DNA from: Pseudomonas fragi
GTDB lineage: Bacteria > Pseudomonadota > Gammaproteobacteria > Pseudomonadales > Pseudomonadaceae
Reading direction: 5' to 3'
Assembly: GCF_025426255.1 (NCBI RefSeq)
Contig: NZ_CP104861.1
Location: 3,286,001-3,350,000 of the forward strand
DNA: 64,000 nt
Part shown: positions 27,627 to 37,525 of the stretch, piece after piece
How positions within the stretch are numbered: position 1 is the stretch's first letter
Layout of the letters: every line of letters begins with the position of its first letter
Translations under genes and position numbers: made by a program
The notes under the pieces: model-generated
Database searches by the model: none
What the model saw: only the letters and a program-made list of their open reading frames with translations
What the model was told of the DNA's origin: nothing

Positions 27627-28316
27627 ATGAAGGTTCGTTTACTGGCACTGGTCAGTCTCTTCACCGTTCTAAGCGTTCAGGCCGAAGCCCCGCAGACCTT
27701 CAGCGCAGCCAAGAAAGTCGCCTGGAAACTCTACGCACCACAGTCCACCGAGTTTTATTGCGGTTGCAAATACACCGGCAACCGCGTCGACCTCAAAGCC
27801 TGTGGTTACATCCCGCGCAAGAATGCCAACCGGGCAGCGCGCATAGAATGGGAACACATCGTTCCGGCCTGGCAGATCGGCCATCAGCGCCAATGCTGGC
27901 AAAGTGGTGGGCGAAAAAACTGCACACGTAACGATCCCGTGTACAAGGTCGCAGAAGCTGACCTGCACAACCTGGTGCCCAGCATTGGTGAGGTAAATGG
28001 GGACAGAAACAACTTCAGTTTTGGCTGGCTACCCGAGCAAAAGGGCCAATATGGCTCGTGCCTGACACAGGTCGATTTCAAGGCTAAAAAGGTCATGCCC
28101 CGACCTTCCATCCGCGGCATGATCGCGCGCACCTACTTCTACATGAGCAAGCAATACAATTTACGTCTATCAAAACAGGACCAACAGCTGTACGAGGCCT
28201 GGAACAAAACCTACCCCGTCCAGGCCTGGGAACGTCAACGCAACCAGGCGGTCGCGTGCGTGATGGGCCGTGGCAACGAGTTCGTTGGCCCGGTCAACCT
28301 CAAAGCCTGCGGCTGA
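27627..28316 (+). CDS. endA: Endonuclease I (exported DNase)
   Basis: The product is 229 residues. A signal peptide (MKVRLLALVSLFTVLSVQAEA) sends it to the periplasm or outside. The beta-beta-alpha metal nuclease site is visible in RIEWEHIVPAWQIG (catalytic His) and DLHNLVPSIGEVNGDRNNF (metal-binding Asn). Eight cysteines in the mature part can form disulfides as in Vvn/Dns-type enzymes. It degrades DNA outside the cytoplasm. It shares the LexA-controlled promoter with the DUF1654 gene. Confidence 0.92.
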   Translation: MKVRLLALVSLFTVLSVQAEAPQTFSAAKKVAWKLYAPQSTEFYCGCKYTGNRVDLKACGYIPRKNANRAARIEWEHIVPAWQIGHQRQCWQSGGRKNCTRNDPVYKVAEADLHNLVPSIGEVNGDRNNFSFGWLPEQKGQYGSCLTQVDFKAKKVMPRPSIRGMIARTYFYMSKQYNLRLSKQDQQLYEAWNKTYPVQAWERQRNQAVACVMGRGNEFVGPVNLKACG

Positions 28317-28542
28317 CGACATCGCGTCTTTCTCGCCCTGTCACCCGCCGGGGCCCCGCCACAGCTCAGGGGGCCTGCCGAGGTCGATGCCTTAATTCGA
28401 CAGATTGAGAACCGGCCACCATCCTGCCCGCAACACGACCAAAGACTGTACCCAAAGAGGTGCAAAAACAGCATGAAAAGCTGGAAAATGCCCAAAGTGC
28501 TGTTTTAACCTTACGACTTGGCTCCCAACAAGCGACACCAGC

Positions 28543-28570
28543 GCCCGATATCTCCTACAGGACATCGGGC
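28543..28570. terminator. Weak hairpin upstream of lpxO
   Basis: GCCCGAT (28543-28549) and ATCGGGC (28564-28570) form a 7-base stem with a 14-base loop, without a T run. It lies in a 291-base gap after endA where no gene is seen. It may mark the end of the endA transcript. Confidence 0.35.
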
Positions 28571-28607
28571 CACTTGCGTGTATGCAGGGCTGCGTTTCTC
28601 CTGACTT

Positions 28608-29519
28608 GTGACGATACTCTTGAAACTCATCATTATTGCTGTCTACGTTTTGTCCATCGCATATGTCCACCTGCGGGGCAAAGTACGCCATAAGCTGGGG
28701 CGCCAGTTGAGCGATCACTCGACCTTCCTGGCACCGATCAATTGTTTTCTGTACCTGTTCTCCAAAGTCCCCAGCCAGCCTTACCTCAAGCCTGCGGACT
28801 TTCCCGAACTGCAGCCCTTGCAGGACCATTGGCAGGAAATCCGCGAAGAAGCGCGAAGCCTGATGCAGGCGGGTGAAATCAAGCGTTCTGAACAACCGAA
28901 TGATGTTGGGTTCAATTCGTTCTTCAAGAGCGGCTGGAAGCGCTTTTATCTGAAGTGGTATGGCGACAATCACCCGTCAGCGGTCGAACTGTGCCCGCGA
29001 ACCATCGAGCTGCTCAACAGCATCGGCACGGTCAAGGCCGCCATGTTTGCCGAGTTGCCGCCCGGTTCGAAGCTGGTGCGCCATCGCGATCCTTATGCGG
29101 GCTCGCTGCGCTTTCATTTGGGCCTGGACACGCCAAATGATCCGGGCTGCCATATCAACGTCGACGGGCAGAGCTACGCGTGGCGTGACGGCGAAGCCGT
29201 GATGTTTGATGAAACTTTTATCCATTACGCCGAAAACGCCACGGACAAAAACCGCATCATTCTGTTCTGCGATGTAGAACGGCCGATGCAATATCGCTGG
29301 GCCAGCGCCTTCAACCGGTGGTTCAGCCGCACGGTCATGGCCTCTGCCAGTTCACCAAACGATGACAACGACAAAACCGGGGGCTTGAACCGCGCATTTA
29401 CCCGGTTGTACAAGATTCGCCTGCGCGGCAAAGAACTGAAAAAGCGCAACCGCACCCGTTATTACCTGGAAAAGTGGTTAGTGTTCGGCGCGTTGCTGGG
29501 CGTGTTTTTATTGATTTAG
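28608..29519 (+). CDS. lpxO: LpxO-type lipid A hydroxylase (aspartyl/asparaginyl beta-hydroxylase family)
   Basis: The product is 303 residues from a GTG. A TTG four codons on would give a start nearer the usual LpxO one. An N-terminal hydrophobic anchor (KLIIIAVYVLSIAYVHLRG) leads to a cytoplasmic Fe(II)/2-oxoglutarate oxygenase domain with KLVRHRDPYAGSLRFHLGL (first metal His-Asp) and ETFIHYAENAT (second His). A second hydrophobic stretch ends the protein. The family adds the 2-hydroxyl to a lipid A acyl chain. It stands alone, followed by a palindrome. Confidence 0.9.
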   Translation: MTILLKLIIIAVYVLSIAYVHLRGKVRHKLGRQLSDHSTFLAPINCFLYLFSKVPSQPYLKPADFPELQPLQDHWQEIREEARSLMQAGEIKRSEQPNDVGFNSFFKSGWKRFYLKWYGDNHPSAVELCPRTIELLNSIGTVKAAMFAELPPGSKLVRHRDPYAGSLRFHLGLDTPNDPGCHINVDGQSYAWRDGEAVMFDETFIHYAENATDKNRIILFCDVERPMQYRWASAFNRWFSRTVMASASSPNDDNDKTGGLNRAFTRLYKIRLRGKELKKRNRTRYYLEKWLVFGALLGVFLLI

Positions 29520-29520
29520 A

Positions 29521-29640
29521 CCTGTAGCCGCTGTCGAGGCACGAGGCTGCGATGGGCTGCGATGGGCTGCGCAGCGGCCCCGAAAATTTGAAGGACCTAC
29601 GGCCCTTATCTCAGCCTCGTGCCTCGACAGCGGCTACAGG
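29521..29640. repeat. REP-like palindrome with perfect 29-bp arms
   Basis: Bases 29521-29549 and 29612-29640 are perfect inverted copies, beginning CCTGTAGCCGCTGTCGAGGC. The inner part repeats GCTGCGATGG. It fills the whole gap between convergent lpxO and copD and may end both transcripts. The first bases (TGTAGCCGCTG) are shared with the palindrome at 39693. Confidence 0.85.
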
Positions 29641-29642
29641 AA

Positions 29643-30497
29643 TCAGCGCACCACCAGTGGCGGCAAGGTTCCGAGCAATGAAACCGCAGCCACGGCCGCC
29701 AGCCCGAAGAACCACTCAAGTGCCACGCTGCTGCGCAAAATGGCCAAGTGCCCCGCGCGACTCATCAGCAGATTGAACAGCGCCAGCAATAGCATCACGC
29801 CCACCAGCGTCACTTTGATCAACAGGATCAGTGCGAAGCCTTCAAACAATGGCGTAGGCCAGAGTGCCCCGGTCAACACTCGTGTATTGATCAGCCCGGT
29901 AAGAATGATCCCGGCAACCAACACAAACCCCAGATTGCTGAAGCGCTGCAAAACCGCGCTCACGGCTTGCCCGGCAGGACGTACAAGGATCAGCAACAAC
30001 CCCATCAGGCCTCCGACCCAGGTCCCGACACACACCAAATGCACCAGTTGGTTGAGCATCAGCAGTTGCCCGCGCCAGCCATCCAGCATCGCGCCGTGCC
30101 CCACCGGCGCCAAAGTGGCCAGCAATAGAAAGCTCAGCGTCCACACGAGGTAAAAACGGCCCGGGCGATACAAGGCAATCAGTAGCAACACGCAAAACAG
30201 CAGATGAAAGGCCCAGACCTGACCGAAAAAAGTGCTGCCCAGCACCAGCCACAGCGTGGCGGGCTCCAGTGTTTCGGGCCAGCTACCGGCCATGGAATGG
30301 GTGGTCAACAATAACCAGGCCACACCGCTGAGCAGTCCCAGCCATGCCAGGCCGCGTTTGACCTTGCGCAGTTGCCGATCAATGTCGATGGCTGGGTAGG
30401 CGCCGAGCAGCAAGGGCCTGAATGCACAGGCCCCGAACATCAGCAGCAGCACGCAAAAGTGTACAAACCGGCAGATGACCATTGCGCTGATAATCAA
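29643..30497 (-). CDS. copD: Copper resistance protein D family membrane protein
   Basis: The product is 284 residues with eight hydrophobic segments. It starts at a TTG 2 bases after the copC stop, or at the ATG at 30482 (MVICRFVHF). The CRFVHFCVLLLMFGACAF start and the VHLVCVGTWVGGL segment carry the conserved His of the CopD/PcoD copper-transport family. With CopC it is thought to move copper across the inner membrane. The order copC-copD without copA/copB matches the yebZ/pcoCD-like minimal pair. Confidence 0.88.
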   Translation of the reverse strand: MIISAMVICRFVHFCVLLLMFGACAFRPLLLGAYPAIDIDRQLRKVKRGLAWLGLLSGVAWLLLTTHSMAGSWPETLEPATLWLVLGSTFFGQVWAFHLLFCVLLLIALYRPGRFYLVWTLSFLLLATLAPVGHGAMLDGWRGQLLMLNQLVHLVCVGTWVGGLMGLLLILVRPAGQAVSAVLQRFSNLGFVLVAGIILTGLINTRVLTGALWPTPLFEGFALILLIKVTLVGVMLLLALFNLLMSRAGHLAILRSSVALEWFFGLAAVAAVSLLGTLPPLVVR

Positions 30498-30498
30498 C

Positions 30499-30873
30499 TC
30501 AGTTGCTCACCGTAAAACTGTAATCGCCGGTGCTCTTGTGGGTATCGACAGACACTGCGTTCCACTTCACGTTATAGGTGCCCGCTGGCAACGGCTGGGC
30601 TGGAGTTACAATCAGGATTTTCTTGTTTGCGGGCTCGGTCTTGATGCTGCTCACTGCAACCGGTGCCTGGTCATGAGTAAGGACGACCTTGGTGAACGCC
30701 TGTTCCACGCCCTCGGTAAAAGCCAGACGCAGTTCTTTGACATTACTGACGGTGCTGTCAGCGGCAGGTGTCGACTGTTCCAGATGGGCATGGGCAAATG
30801 CCGCGCTGGCACCGGCCATCAGTGTCAGCAACGCAGCGGTATTGAGGATTTTTTTCAAGAAAGCAGCAGACAT
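30499..30873 (-). CDS. copC: Periplasmic copper-binding protein CopC
   Basis: The product is 124 residues with a signal peptide ending ASAAFA. The mature N-terminus HAHLEQSTPAADSTV supplies the N-terminal His ligand for Cu(II). The C-terminal VSVDTHKSTGDYSFTV holds the other conserved His. Methionine-rich Cu(I) ligands are lacking, so it should be of the Cu(II)-only type. It forms an operon with copD. Confidence 0.9.
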   Translation of the reverse strand: MSAAFLKKILNTAALLTLMAGASAAFAHAHLEQSTPAADSTVSNVKELRLAFTEGVEQAFTKVVLTHDQAPVAVSSIKTEPANKKILIVTPAQPLPAGTYNVKWNAVSVDTHKSTGDYSFTVSN

Positions 30874-30913
30874 TGCAAAGTACCTGGAGAGTGAAATACG
30901 CGGTCATAATACT

Positions 30914-30994
30914 AGGGTCTGTTGACGTTTGGTTGTGGCCGCGCCTGGCAAAATTTGACCCAGCGACGCGGTTCACAACGAAACGTCAGACCCT
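30914..30994. repeat. Imperfect inverted repeat upstream of copC
   Basis: AGGGTCT, then GACGTTT and GTTGTG (30914-30936), recur inverted at 30974-30994 as CACAAC, AAACGTC and AGACCCT, with a 3-base insertion and one mismatch. It resembles a small extragenic repeat or MITE remnant. It lies between divergent copC and the gene at 31067 and could also affect their promoters. Confidence 0.6.
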
Positions 30995-31066
30995 GGCCTA
31001 AACTGACTTTAAGGCACGCAGTAACCCCGAAACCAGACACTACGCCTCCCCCGCAAGGATCTCAGC

Positions 31067-31612
31067 ATGCCCATTCGTCTCAGCCTTATTTGTCATGCCC
31101 GCACTGAAGCCCAGCGTCTGGGACGCTTTGCGCTGGATGAGCCGGCTGAGCCCAAGGGGTTGCTGCTGGCGGCTGAAATGAGTGTGGCCCTGAAAAAACC
31201 AGTACGCATCCTCTGCGCCCCCGAAACCCGAGCCTTGCAAACCGCCCAGGCACTGGGCGGCGAAATTGAAATCGTGCCCGCGCTGGGGGATTACGATATA
31301 GGCGACTGGCAGGGCCTGCGTCTGTCAGACCTGCAACAGAGCATGCCCCAGGCACTGACGAGCTGGATCAACAACCCATACTCAGCGCCCCATGGCGGCG
31401 AATCCGTGCAAGACCTCTGCCTGCGGGTCAGCGCCTGGCTCGACGAATTTCGTGAAGAGGGCCATTTTGCCGTGGTGACTCATCCCTTTGTCATCCGCGC
31501 CGCCATTTTGCATGCGCTGGCAGCCAGCACCGCCTCCTTCAACCTGATCGACGTGGAACCGCTGTCGGTGGTTGACCTGCGCTTCAATGAACGTTGGCGG
31601 TTGCGGGTTTAG
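31067..31612 (+). CDS. Histidine phosphatase-like protein with altered first motif
   Basis: The product is 181 residues with AAGGAT upstream. The fold of the phosphoglycerate-mutase-like histidine phosphatases is seen in LICHARTEA (where LxRHGxT is usual), CAPETRALQTAQAL, GDYDIGDWQGL, PHGGESVQDL and VTHPFVIRAAI. The phospho-acceptor His and the second-half His remain, but the Arg and Gly of the RHG motif are Cys and Ala. It may have changed activity or bind a ligand only. It is divergent from copC. Confidence 0.75.
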   Translation: MPIRLSLICHARTEAQRLGRFALDEPAEPKGLLLAAEMSVALKKPVRILCAPETRALQTAQALGGEIEIVPALGDYDIGDWQGLRLSDLQQSMPQALTSWINNPYSAPHGGESVQDLCLRVSAWLDEFREEGHFAVVTHPFVIRAAILHALAASTASFNLIDVEPLSVVDLRFNERWRLRV

Positions 31613-31613
31613 A

Positions 31614-32102
31614 TTACTCTTCCAGCGTTAGCCCCCCGGGCGGCAGGGGCAACGCCGTTTTGTAGCGCACCTGTTTGAGCGCGAAGCTGGAGCGGATATT
31701 GGCCACGCCGGGCACCTTGGTCAAAAAGTCCATCATGAAGCGCTCCAGCGCCTGAATACTGGGCACCAAAACCCGGATCAGATAATCCGGGTCGCCGGCC
31801 ATCAAATAGCACTCCATGACTTCATGGCGATCGGAAATCGCCGCTTCAAAATGCTGCAGAGCTTCTTCGACCTGTTTCTCCAGGCTGACATGGATAAACA
31901 CATTGACGTGCAGGCCCAGCATATCGGCATCAAGCAGGGTCACCTGCTCACGGATCAGGCCACGTTCTTCCATCGCCTTGACCCGGTTGAAACACGGCGT
32001 CGGCGACAGGTTTACCGAACGCGCAAGGTCCGCATTGGTGATGCGTGCATTCTGCTGAAGACTGTTGAGAATCCCGATATCCGTTCGATCTAGCTTGCGC
32101 AT
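31614..32102 (-). CDS. bkdR: Lrp-family activator of the bkd operon
   Basis: The product is 162 residues. An AsnC/Lrp helix-turn-helix ([39 protein letters not shown]) is followed by the RAM domain ([15 protein letters not shown]...[13 protein letters not shown]). It is divergent from bkdA1 across 206 bases, exactly as P. putida bkdR, which activates the operon with L-branched-chain amino acids as effectors. It is convergent with the gene at 31067, one base apart. Confidence 0.93.
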   Translation of the reverse strand: MRKLDRTDIGILNSLQQNARITNADLARSVNLSPTPCFNRVKAMEERGLIREQVTLLDADMLGLHVNVFIHVSLEKQVEEALQHFEAAISDRHEVMECYLMAGDPDYLIRVLVPSIQALERFMMDFLTKVPGVANIRSSFALKQVRYKTALPLPPGGLTLEE

Positions 32103-32263
32103 GAGATAAAAACACCTGTTTTTTATGTTTATAAAGAATTCTTATCCTTAAATGCTTCAAAGCACAACCAACTACAGAGAAATATTCTTCACCGTCAGGA
32201 ATATGATTGTTGTAGGACAAGATCTGAATCTCTTATCAGACAGATCTTCGACGTAAAACCTAG

Positions 32264-33541
<1,278 letters not shown>

Positions 33542-33545
33542 CCAG

Positions 33546-34601
33546 ATGAACGACAACAATAAAATTCAGATGGAGAACGCCGTGAGTACCAGCACCATGA
33601 CGATGATCCAGGCCCTGCGCTCGGCCATGGATGTCATGCTTGAGCGCGACGATAACGTAGTGGTGTTTGGCCAGGACGTGGGCTACTTCGGCGGCGTATT
33701 TCGCTGCACCGAAGGCCTGCAGGCCAAGTACGGCAGCTCGCGGGTGTTCGACGCGCCGATCTCGGAAAGCGGCATCGTTGGTGCTGCCGTGGGCATGGGC
33801 GCTTATGGCCTGCGCCCGGTCGCCGAAATCCAGTTTGCCGACTACTTCTACCCGGCTTCCGACCAGATCGTGTCTGAAGCTGCGCGTCTGCGCTATCGTT
33901 CGGCCGGTGAGTTTATCGCCCCGATGACCATCCGCATGCCTTGCGGCGGCGGGATCTACGGCGGCCAGACGCACAGCCAGAGCCCGGAGGCCATGTTCAC
34001 CCAGGTCTGCGGCCTGCGCACCGTGATGCCATCCAACCCCTACGACGCCAAAGGCCTGCTGATTGCCGCCATCGAAAACGATGACCCGGTGATCTTCCTC
34101 GAGCCAAAACGCCTGTACAACGGCCCGTTCGACGGCCACCACGACCGCCCGGTTACCCCGTGGTCGAAACACCCGGCCAGCGCCGTACCCGACGGTTATT
34201 ACACCGTACCGCTGGACTGCGCCGCCATCGTGCGCCCCGGCACTGAAGTCACCATCCTGACCTACGGCACCACGGTGTATGTCGCGCAAGTTGCCGCCGA
34301 AGAAACCGGTATCGACGCCGAAGTCATCGACCTGCGCAGCCTGTGGCCGCTGGATCTGGATGCCATCGTCACCTCTGTCAAGAAGACCCGCCGTTGCGTT
34401 GTCGTGCACGAAGCCACCCGCACCTGCGGTTTTGGCGCCGAGCTGATCGCACTGGTTCAAGAGCACTGCTTCCACTACCTGGAAGCGCCAATCGAGCGCG
34501 TAACCGGCTGGGATACACCGTATCCGCATGCTCAGGAGTGGGCCTACTTCCCTGGCCCGGCGCGAGTGGGTGCAGCTTTACAACGGGTTATGGAGGTCTG
34601 A
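33546..34601 (+). CDS. bkdA2: Branched-chain 2-oxoacid dehydrogenase E1 beta
   Basis: The product is 351 residues from the ATG at 33546. A further in-frame ATG at 33597 would match shorter relatives of about 339 residues. DVGYFGGVFRCTEGL, FDAPISESGIVGAAVGMGAYGLRPV and EIQFADYFYPASDQ are typical of E1-beta. It completes the E1 heterotetramer. The stop is directly followed by the bkdB ATG. Confidence 0.97.
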   Translation: MNDNNKIQMENAVSTSTMTMIQALRSAMDVMLERDDNVVVFGQDVGYFGGVFRCTEGLQAKYGSSRVFDAPISESGIVGAAVGMGAYGLRPVAEIQFADYFYPASDQIVSEAARLRYRSAGEFIAPMTIRMPCGGGIYGGQTHSQSPEAMFTQVCGLRTVMPSNPYDAKGLLIAAIENDDPVIFLEPKRLYNGPFDGHHDRPVTPWSKHPASAVPDGYYTVPLDCAAIVRPGTEVTILTYGTTVYVAQVAAEETGIDAEVIDLRSLWPLDLDAIVTSVKKTRRCVVVHEATRTCGFGAELIALVQEHCFHYLEAPIERVTGWDTPYPHAQEWAYFPGPARVGAALQRVMEV

Positions 34602-35882
34602 ATGGGTACGCACGTTATCAAGATGCCGGACATTGGCGAAGGCATTGCTCAAGTTGAACTGGTGGAATGGTTTGTCAAAGTCGGCGACATGGTCAGTGAA
34701 GACCAGGTAGTGGCCGATGTGATGACCGACAAGGCTACCGTAGACATTCCCTCCCCCGTCGCTGGCAGAGTCCTGGCCCTGGGCGGCCAGCCCGGCGAAG
34801 TGATGGCAGTGGGCAGCGAGCTGATCCGCATCGAAGTCGAAGGCGCGGGAAACCTGCGTGAAAGCGCCCAGCCTGCCGCTGCACCAGCACCGGTGGCCGC
34901 CGCCCCTAACATTGCGCCACAGGCCCGCGTCGAAGTCGCCGTGGTTGCGTCGCCCGCGATTAAAGCCGCAGCGGTGCTACGGGCTGCACCTGTCGCCCGC
35001 GAAGCCAATGAACGCCCACTTGCCTCCCCGGCCGTGCGTAAGCGCGCTTGGGATGCCGGGATCGAGCTACGCTTTGTAGTCGGTAGCGGCCCTGCTGGCC
35101 GTGTGCTGCATGACGACCTGGATGCTTACCTGGCACAAGACACCAGCACCAGCGTCGCGCCTGCCAGTGGTTACGCCAAACGCAATGATGAACAGCAAAT
35201 CCCGGTAATCGGCCTGCGCCGCAAAATCGCCCAGCGCATGCAGGACGCCAAACGCCGCGCGGCGCACTTCAGTTATGTCGAAGAAGTAGACGTCACCGCA
35301 CTCGAAGAACTGCGTGCCCAGCTCAATCAGAAGTGGGGCGAAAGCCGCGGCAAGCTGACCTTGTTGCCGTTTCTGGTACGGGCGATGGTCGTAGCCTTGC
35401 GCGATTTCCCGCAGATCAACGTACGCTACGACGACGAAGCCCAGATCATCACTCGCTTTGGCGCGGCGCATATTGGCGTTGCGGCACAAAGCGACGCAGG
35501 CCTGATGGTGCCGGTGGTTCGCCATGCCGAAACCCTGAACCTGTGGGGCGCCGCCGATGAAATTGCCCGGCTGGCCAATGCCGTACGCACCGGCAAAGCC
35601 ACCCGCGAAGAACTCTCCGGTTCGACCATTACCCTGACCAGCCTTGGCGCGTTGGGCGGCATTGTCAGCACGCCGGTGGTCAACCTGCCCGAGGTGGCGA
35701 TCATTGGCGTGAACCGTATCGTCGAACGACCAGTAGTGGTCAAAGGCCAGATCGTGATCCGCAAAATGATGAACCTCTCCAGCTCCTTCGATCATCGCGT
35801 GGTCGATGGCATGGACGCGGCACAATTTATCCAGGCCATGCGTGGCTTGCTCGAACAACCTGCCACCCTGTTTCTGGAGTGA
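34602..35882 (+). CDS. bkdB: Branched-chain 2-oxoacid dehydrogenase E2 (lipoamide acyltransferase)
   Basis: The product is 426 residues. A lipoyl domain (residues 1-80, with lipoylated Lys in [13 protein letters not shown]) is joined by an Ala/Pro-rich linker to the E1/E3-binding domain ([19 protein letters not shown]). The catalytic acyltransferase domain ends with [17 protein letters not shown], which has the catalytic His and Asp. It forms the core of the complex. Confidence 0.97.
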   Translation: MGTHVIKMPDIGEGIAQVELVEWFVKVGDMVSEDQVVADVMTDKATVDIPSPVAGRVLALGGQPGEVMAVGSELIRIEVEGAGNLRESAQPAAAPAPVAAAPNIAPQARVEVAVVASPAIKAAAVLRAAPVAREANERPLASPAVRKRAWDAGIELRFVVGSGPAGRVLHDDLDAYLAQDTSTSVAPASGYAKRNDEQQIPVIGLRRKIAQRMQDAKRRAAHFSYVEEVDVTALEELRAQLNQKWGESRGKLTLLPFLVRAMVVALRDFPQINVRYDDEAQIITRFGAAHIGVAAQSDAGLMVPVVRHAETLNLWGAADEIARLANAVRTGKATREELSGSTITLTSLGALGGIVSTPVVNLPEVAIIGVNRIVERPVVVKGQIVIRKMMNLSSSFDHRVVDGMDAAQFIQAMRGLLEQPATLFLE

Positions 35883-35884
35883 AC

Positions 35885-37273
35885 ATGCAGCCAACACAAC
35901 ACACCACGCTGCTGATTATCGGTGGCGGCCCTGGCGGCTATGTCGCGGCGATCCGCGCTGGCCAGCTGGGTATCCCGACGGTCCTGATCGAAGGCCAGTC
36001 GCTGGGCGGCACCTGCCTGAACGTCGGCTGCATCCCGTCCAAGGCACTGATTCACGTTGCCGAGCAGTTTCATACCACCCAGCGCTACAGCACCAACAGT
36101 TCGCCACTGGGGATCAAGACCCAAGCGCCGACTCTCGATATCGGCCAGAGCGTGCAATGGAAAAACGGCATCGTTGACCGCCTGACGACCGGCGTTGGCG
36201 CGCTGCTGAAAAAGAACGGGGTCAAGGTCATTCATGGCTGGGCCAGGATCCTCGATGGCAAGGCGGTTGAAGTCGACGGGCAACGCATCGAATGCGAACA
36301 CCTGCTGCTGGCCACCGGCTCACAAACCATTGATCTGCCGATTTTGCCGATTGGCGGAGCAATTATTTCGTCTACCGAAGCCCTGCAGCCAACAGCCATT
36401 CCCAAGCGCCTGACCGTGGTCGGCGCCGGGTATATCGGTCTGGAACTGGGTATTGCCTACCGCAAGCTCGGTGCCGAAGTCACGGTGGTAGAAGCCCGTG
36501 ATCGAATCCTGCCGACTTACGACAAGGATCTGACGCTGCCGGTGGCCGAGTCCCTCAAGGCGCTGGGCATTACCCTGTATCTGGAACACAGCGTCGAAGG
36601 ATTCCAGGCCAGCACCAAAACCCTGTCCATGCGCGACCGCATGGGCCAGAGCCAGACATTGGAAACCGACCAGGTGCTGGTTGCTGTCGGGCGCCGTCCG
36701 CGCACTCAAGGCTACAACCTTGAATCCCTGGCGCTGGCCATGAATGGCCCGGCAATTCGCGTGGACAACCGTTGCCACACCAGCATGCGCAACGTGTGGG
36801 CGATTGGCGACCTGACCGGCGAGCCGATGCTGGCTCATCGGGCCATGGCCCAGGGCGAGATGGTCGCCGAAATCATTGCCGGAAAGCAGCGCGAGTTCAG
36901 CCCTACGGCCATTGCTGCGGTGTGCTTTACCGACCCGGAGATCGTCGTGGTCGGCAAAACTCCGGCTGAGGCTGAAGCGGCGGGCCTGGACTGTATCAGT
37001 GCCAGCTTTCCGTTCTCCGCCAATGGCCGGGCCATGACCCTGGAATCCAAAACCGGGTTTGTGCGGGTTGTGGCACGCCGTGATAACCACCTGATTGTTG
37101 GCTGGCAAGCCGTGGGCGCGGGGGTTTCCGAGTTGTCGACGGCCTTTGGCCAGTCAATGGAAATGGGCGCTTGCCTGGAAGACATCGCTGGCACCATTCA
37201 CGCTCACCCGACCTTGGGTGAAGCTGTGCAAGAAGCCGCGCTGCGTGCTTTGGGGCATGCGTTGCATCTGTAA
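35885..37273 (+). CDS. lpdV: Dihydrolipoamide dehydrogenase of the bkd complex (E3)
   Basis: The product is 462 residues from the ATG at 35885, chosen because GGAG lies five bases upstream. A GTG two codons earlier overlaps the bkdB stop. The FAD site is [17 protein letters not shown], the redox disulfide [15 protein letters not shown], the NAD site [10 protein letters not shown] and the C-terminal His-Glu pair [12 protein letters not shown]. LpdV is the valine-specific E3 of Pseudomonas. It is the last gene of the operon, before a long palindrome. Confidence 0.96.
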   Translation: MQPTQHTTLLIIGGGPGGYVAAIRAGQLGIPTVLIEGQSLGGTCLNVGCIPSKALIHVAEQFHTTQRYSTNSSPLGIKTQAPTLDIGQSVQWKNGIVDRLTTGVGALLKKNGVKVIHGWARILDGKAVEVDGQRIECEHLLLATGSQTIDLPILPIGGAIISSTEALQPTAIPKRLTVVGAGYIGLELGIAYRKLGAEVTVVEARDRILPTYDKDLTLPVAESLKALGITLYLEHSVEGFQASTKTLSMRDRMGQSQTLETDQVLVAVGRRPRTQGYNLESLALAMNGPAIRVDNRCHTSMRNVWAIGDLTGEPMLAHRAMAQGEMVAEIIAGKQREFSPTAIAAVCFTDPEIVVVGKTPAEAEAAGLDCISASFPFSANGRAMTLESKTGFVRVVARRDNHLIVGWQAVGAGVSELSTAFGQSMEMGACLEDIAGTIHAHPTLGEAVQEAALRALGHALHL

Positions 37274-37282
37274 CTAAATAGG

Positions 37283-37450
37283 TAAGAACCCCCGTAGCAG
37301 CTGCCGAAGGAACGAGGCTGCGTTCGGCGGCGCAGCCGTCGTAAAACCTGAAGTCGCGGCCTATCAGTAAAATCGCGGACTCAGGTTTTACGATTGCTTC
37401 GCAATCGAACGCAGCCTCGTTCCTTCGGCAGCTGCTACGGGGGGTTCTTA
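37283..37450. repeat. 168-base palindromic element after lpdV
   Basis: Outer arms 37283-37326 and 37406-37450 are inverted copies of 44 and 45 bases, identical except for one extra G. An inner pair, CGTAAAACCTGA (37340-37351) and TCAGGTTTTACG (37381-37392), nests inside. The outer arm contains GTAGCAGCTGCCGAAGGAAC, related to the repeats at 29521 and 39693. It may be a mobile palindromic (REP/MITE-like) element and would fold into a huge hairpin ending the bkd transcript. Confidence 0.85.
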
Positions 37451-37525
37451 TAAGGTGGCAATCCAACGCTGGGCGTAATGGCCCAAGACCAGTAGAATCG
37501 CGCTCTTTTTTCCAGGGCGCTCGCC

